NCBI RefSeq assembly: GCF_030316845.1
Contig: NZ_JASZYS010000001.1
Span: forward strand, 682,001-746,000
DNA: 64,000 nucleotides
Direction: 5' to 3'
Source: Variovorax davisae
GTDB taxonomy: Bacteria > Pseudomonadota > Gammaproteobacteria > Burkholderiales > Burkholderiaceae_C
Below the pieces are notes generated by a model, which had not been told where the DNA came from, made no database searches, and worked only from the letters and a program-made list of their open reading frames with translations. A program made the translations under genes and the position numbers. Of this stretch, positions 63,533-64,000 are shown one piece after another (position 1 is the first letter of the stretch; each line of letters starts with the position of its first letter).

Positions 63533-64000
63533 CTCGCAGCACCAATCCTCTGAAAGCGGCGCAGGCGCGAGTGGATGCCGCTCGCGCGCTGCCCGCGCCG
63601 CCCGCGCCCCTCGATGCTGTCGAAGCGCACCGCATCGGGCTCAACGGCTACGACGACACCGCCGAGCGCAGCGTGGTGTTCCCCGACCAGTCGCCGAGAG
63701 CCGGCCGCCTCGCCACTGCTCCCATCGAGTGGAAGTTTCCCGCGCCGATCTCGATGGAGGAGCTACTGAGCGCCAAGCTGGCGCCCGACGAGATCATCGA
63801 GGGCTTCCTGTGGGCCGATCTCGCGCTGCTCATCGGCAGCGGCGGCACCGGCAAGACGGTTTGGCTCTTGACGATGGCTGTCTGCATCGCGCTCGGGCGG
63901 GCGTTCTTCGGGCATGCGGTGCTCAAGCCCGGACGGACCCTTTTCCTGACTGGCGAGGACCCGAAACACGTGGTCGTTGCCGCCATTCGCCAAATTTGCC
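63529..64000 (+). CDS. RepA-like AAA ATPase (5' part, runs off the window)
   Basis: The first 157 codons of an ATPase resembling plasmid RepA-type hexameric helicases (AAA_25/RecA-like fold). After a Pro/Ala-rich N terminus (about 1-80) the nucleotide site appears: LIGSGGTGKTVWLLTMAVCIALG with Walker A GSGGTGKT. A GRTLFLTGEDPKHVV segment typical of RepA/KaiC-like ATPases follows. The gene is open to the last base, so Walker B and the C terminus are unseen. It is the last gene of the coupled run in the mobile element and points to autonomous or induced replication. Confidence 0.8.
   Translation, partial: MTRSTNPLKAAQARVDAARALPAPPAPLDAVEAHRIGLNGYDDTAERSVVFPDQSPRAGRLATAPIEWKFPAPISMEELLSAKLAPDEIIEGFLWADLALLIGSGGTGKTVWLLTMAVCIALGRAFFGHAVLKPGRTLFLTGEDPKHVVVAAIRQIC

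Larger units (their letters stand above)
59929..64000. mobile_element. Left end of an integrated element at tRNA-Lys (continues past the window)
   Basis: Directly after the tRNA-Lys 3' end come an integrase read toward the tRNA, a coupled RHH-like gene and a divergent AlpA-type regulator. Four small genes or replication-like genes follow, ending in a RepA-like ATPase. None belongs to the housekeeping set to the left. The order integrase, regulators, primase-like zinc finger, RepA-like ATPase fits an integrative plasmid, ICE or satellite-type island. The right end and its attachment repeat are outside the window. No transfer or phage structural genes are seen in this part. Confidence 0.8.

Overview
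The window is GC-rich chromosomal DNA of a betaproteobacterium. The gene content and order (xseA-sodB, icd with clpS-clpA, yebC-purD-hemF-nadD-rsfS-rlmH-maf-rng, tolB-pal-cpoB) fit Burkholderiales, most likely a Variovorax-like member of the Comamonadaceae. That placement is inferred from protein families and synteny read by eye; no search was run. Coding density is high, most neighbouring genes overlap by 1-4 bases, and GTG and TTG starts are frequent.

Layout. (1) 1-11.2 kb is housekeeping: xseA, sodB, a DUF192 protein, a small secreted protein, icd, clpS, clpA, a cardiolipin-synthase-like phospholipase D protein, sbcB and a GNAT acetyltransferase. (2) 11.2-19.1 kb is a five-gene efflux operon: outer-membrane lipoprotein, membrane fusion protein, HAE1/MdtB-like RND pump and a CusR/CusS-like two-component system. 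A CusR-type palindrome sits in its promoter. (3) 19.1-28.9 kb (minus strand) is one long pyrimidine operon read from 28.9 kb downward: URC1-like GTP cyclohydrolase II paralogue, URC4 (DUF1688), upp, a BMP-type nucleoside ABC transporter (four genes), a DUF411 protein and a CodA-like deaminase. Together they describe uptake of pyrimidine bases or nucleosides, deamination of cytosine, conversion of uracil to UMP, and breakdown by the URC route. (4) 29.1-32.1 kb holds an ECF sigma/NrsF anti-sigma pair and a convergent large lipoprotein with an AT-rich upstream patch. (5) 32.2-33.8 kb is a HerA/YjgR-type ATPase.

(6) 33.8-47.4 kb is an aryl-polyene (xanthomonadin/flexirubin-type pigment) biosynthesis locus made of two convergent operons. 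The plus operon encodes an ACP, a COG4648 membrane protein, an AMP-ligase fused to a dehydratase, an LpxL-like acyltransferase, a LolA-like carrier, an MMPL exporter, a polysaccharide deacetylase, a methyltransferase, a dehydratase and a ketoreductase. The minus operon encodes a flavin-dependent halogenase, an XanB2-like chorismatase, an acyltransferase and a glycosyltransferase. The chorismatase should supply the hydroxybenzoate starter and the halogenase could halogenate it. No ketosynthase is present between the locus borders, which is the main puzzle of the window.

(7) 47.5-54.5 kb is the yebC-to-rng operon, including an RsfS with a histone-H1-like tail of about 100 residues. (8) 54.5-59.8 kb has msbA, then divergent tolB-pal-cpoB and tcdA. 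(9) From a tRNA-Lys at 59.85 kb to the right edge lies the left end of an integrated mobile element: tyrosine integrase, an RHH-like protein, an AlpA-type regulator, small unknown genes, a CHC2-type zinc-finger protein and a RepA-like ATPase that runs off the window.
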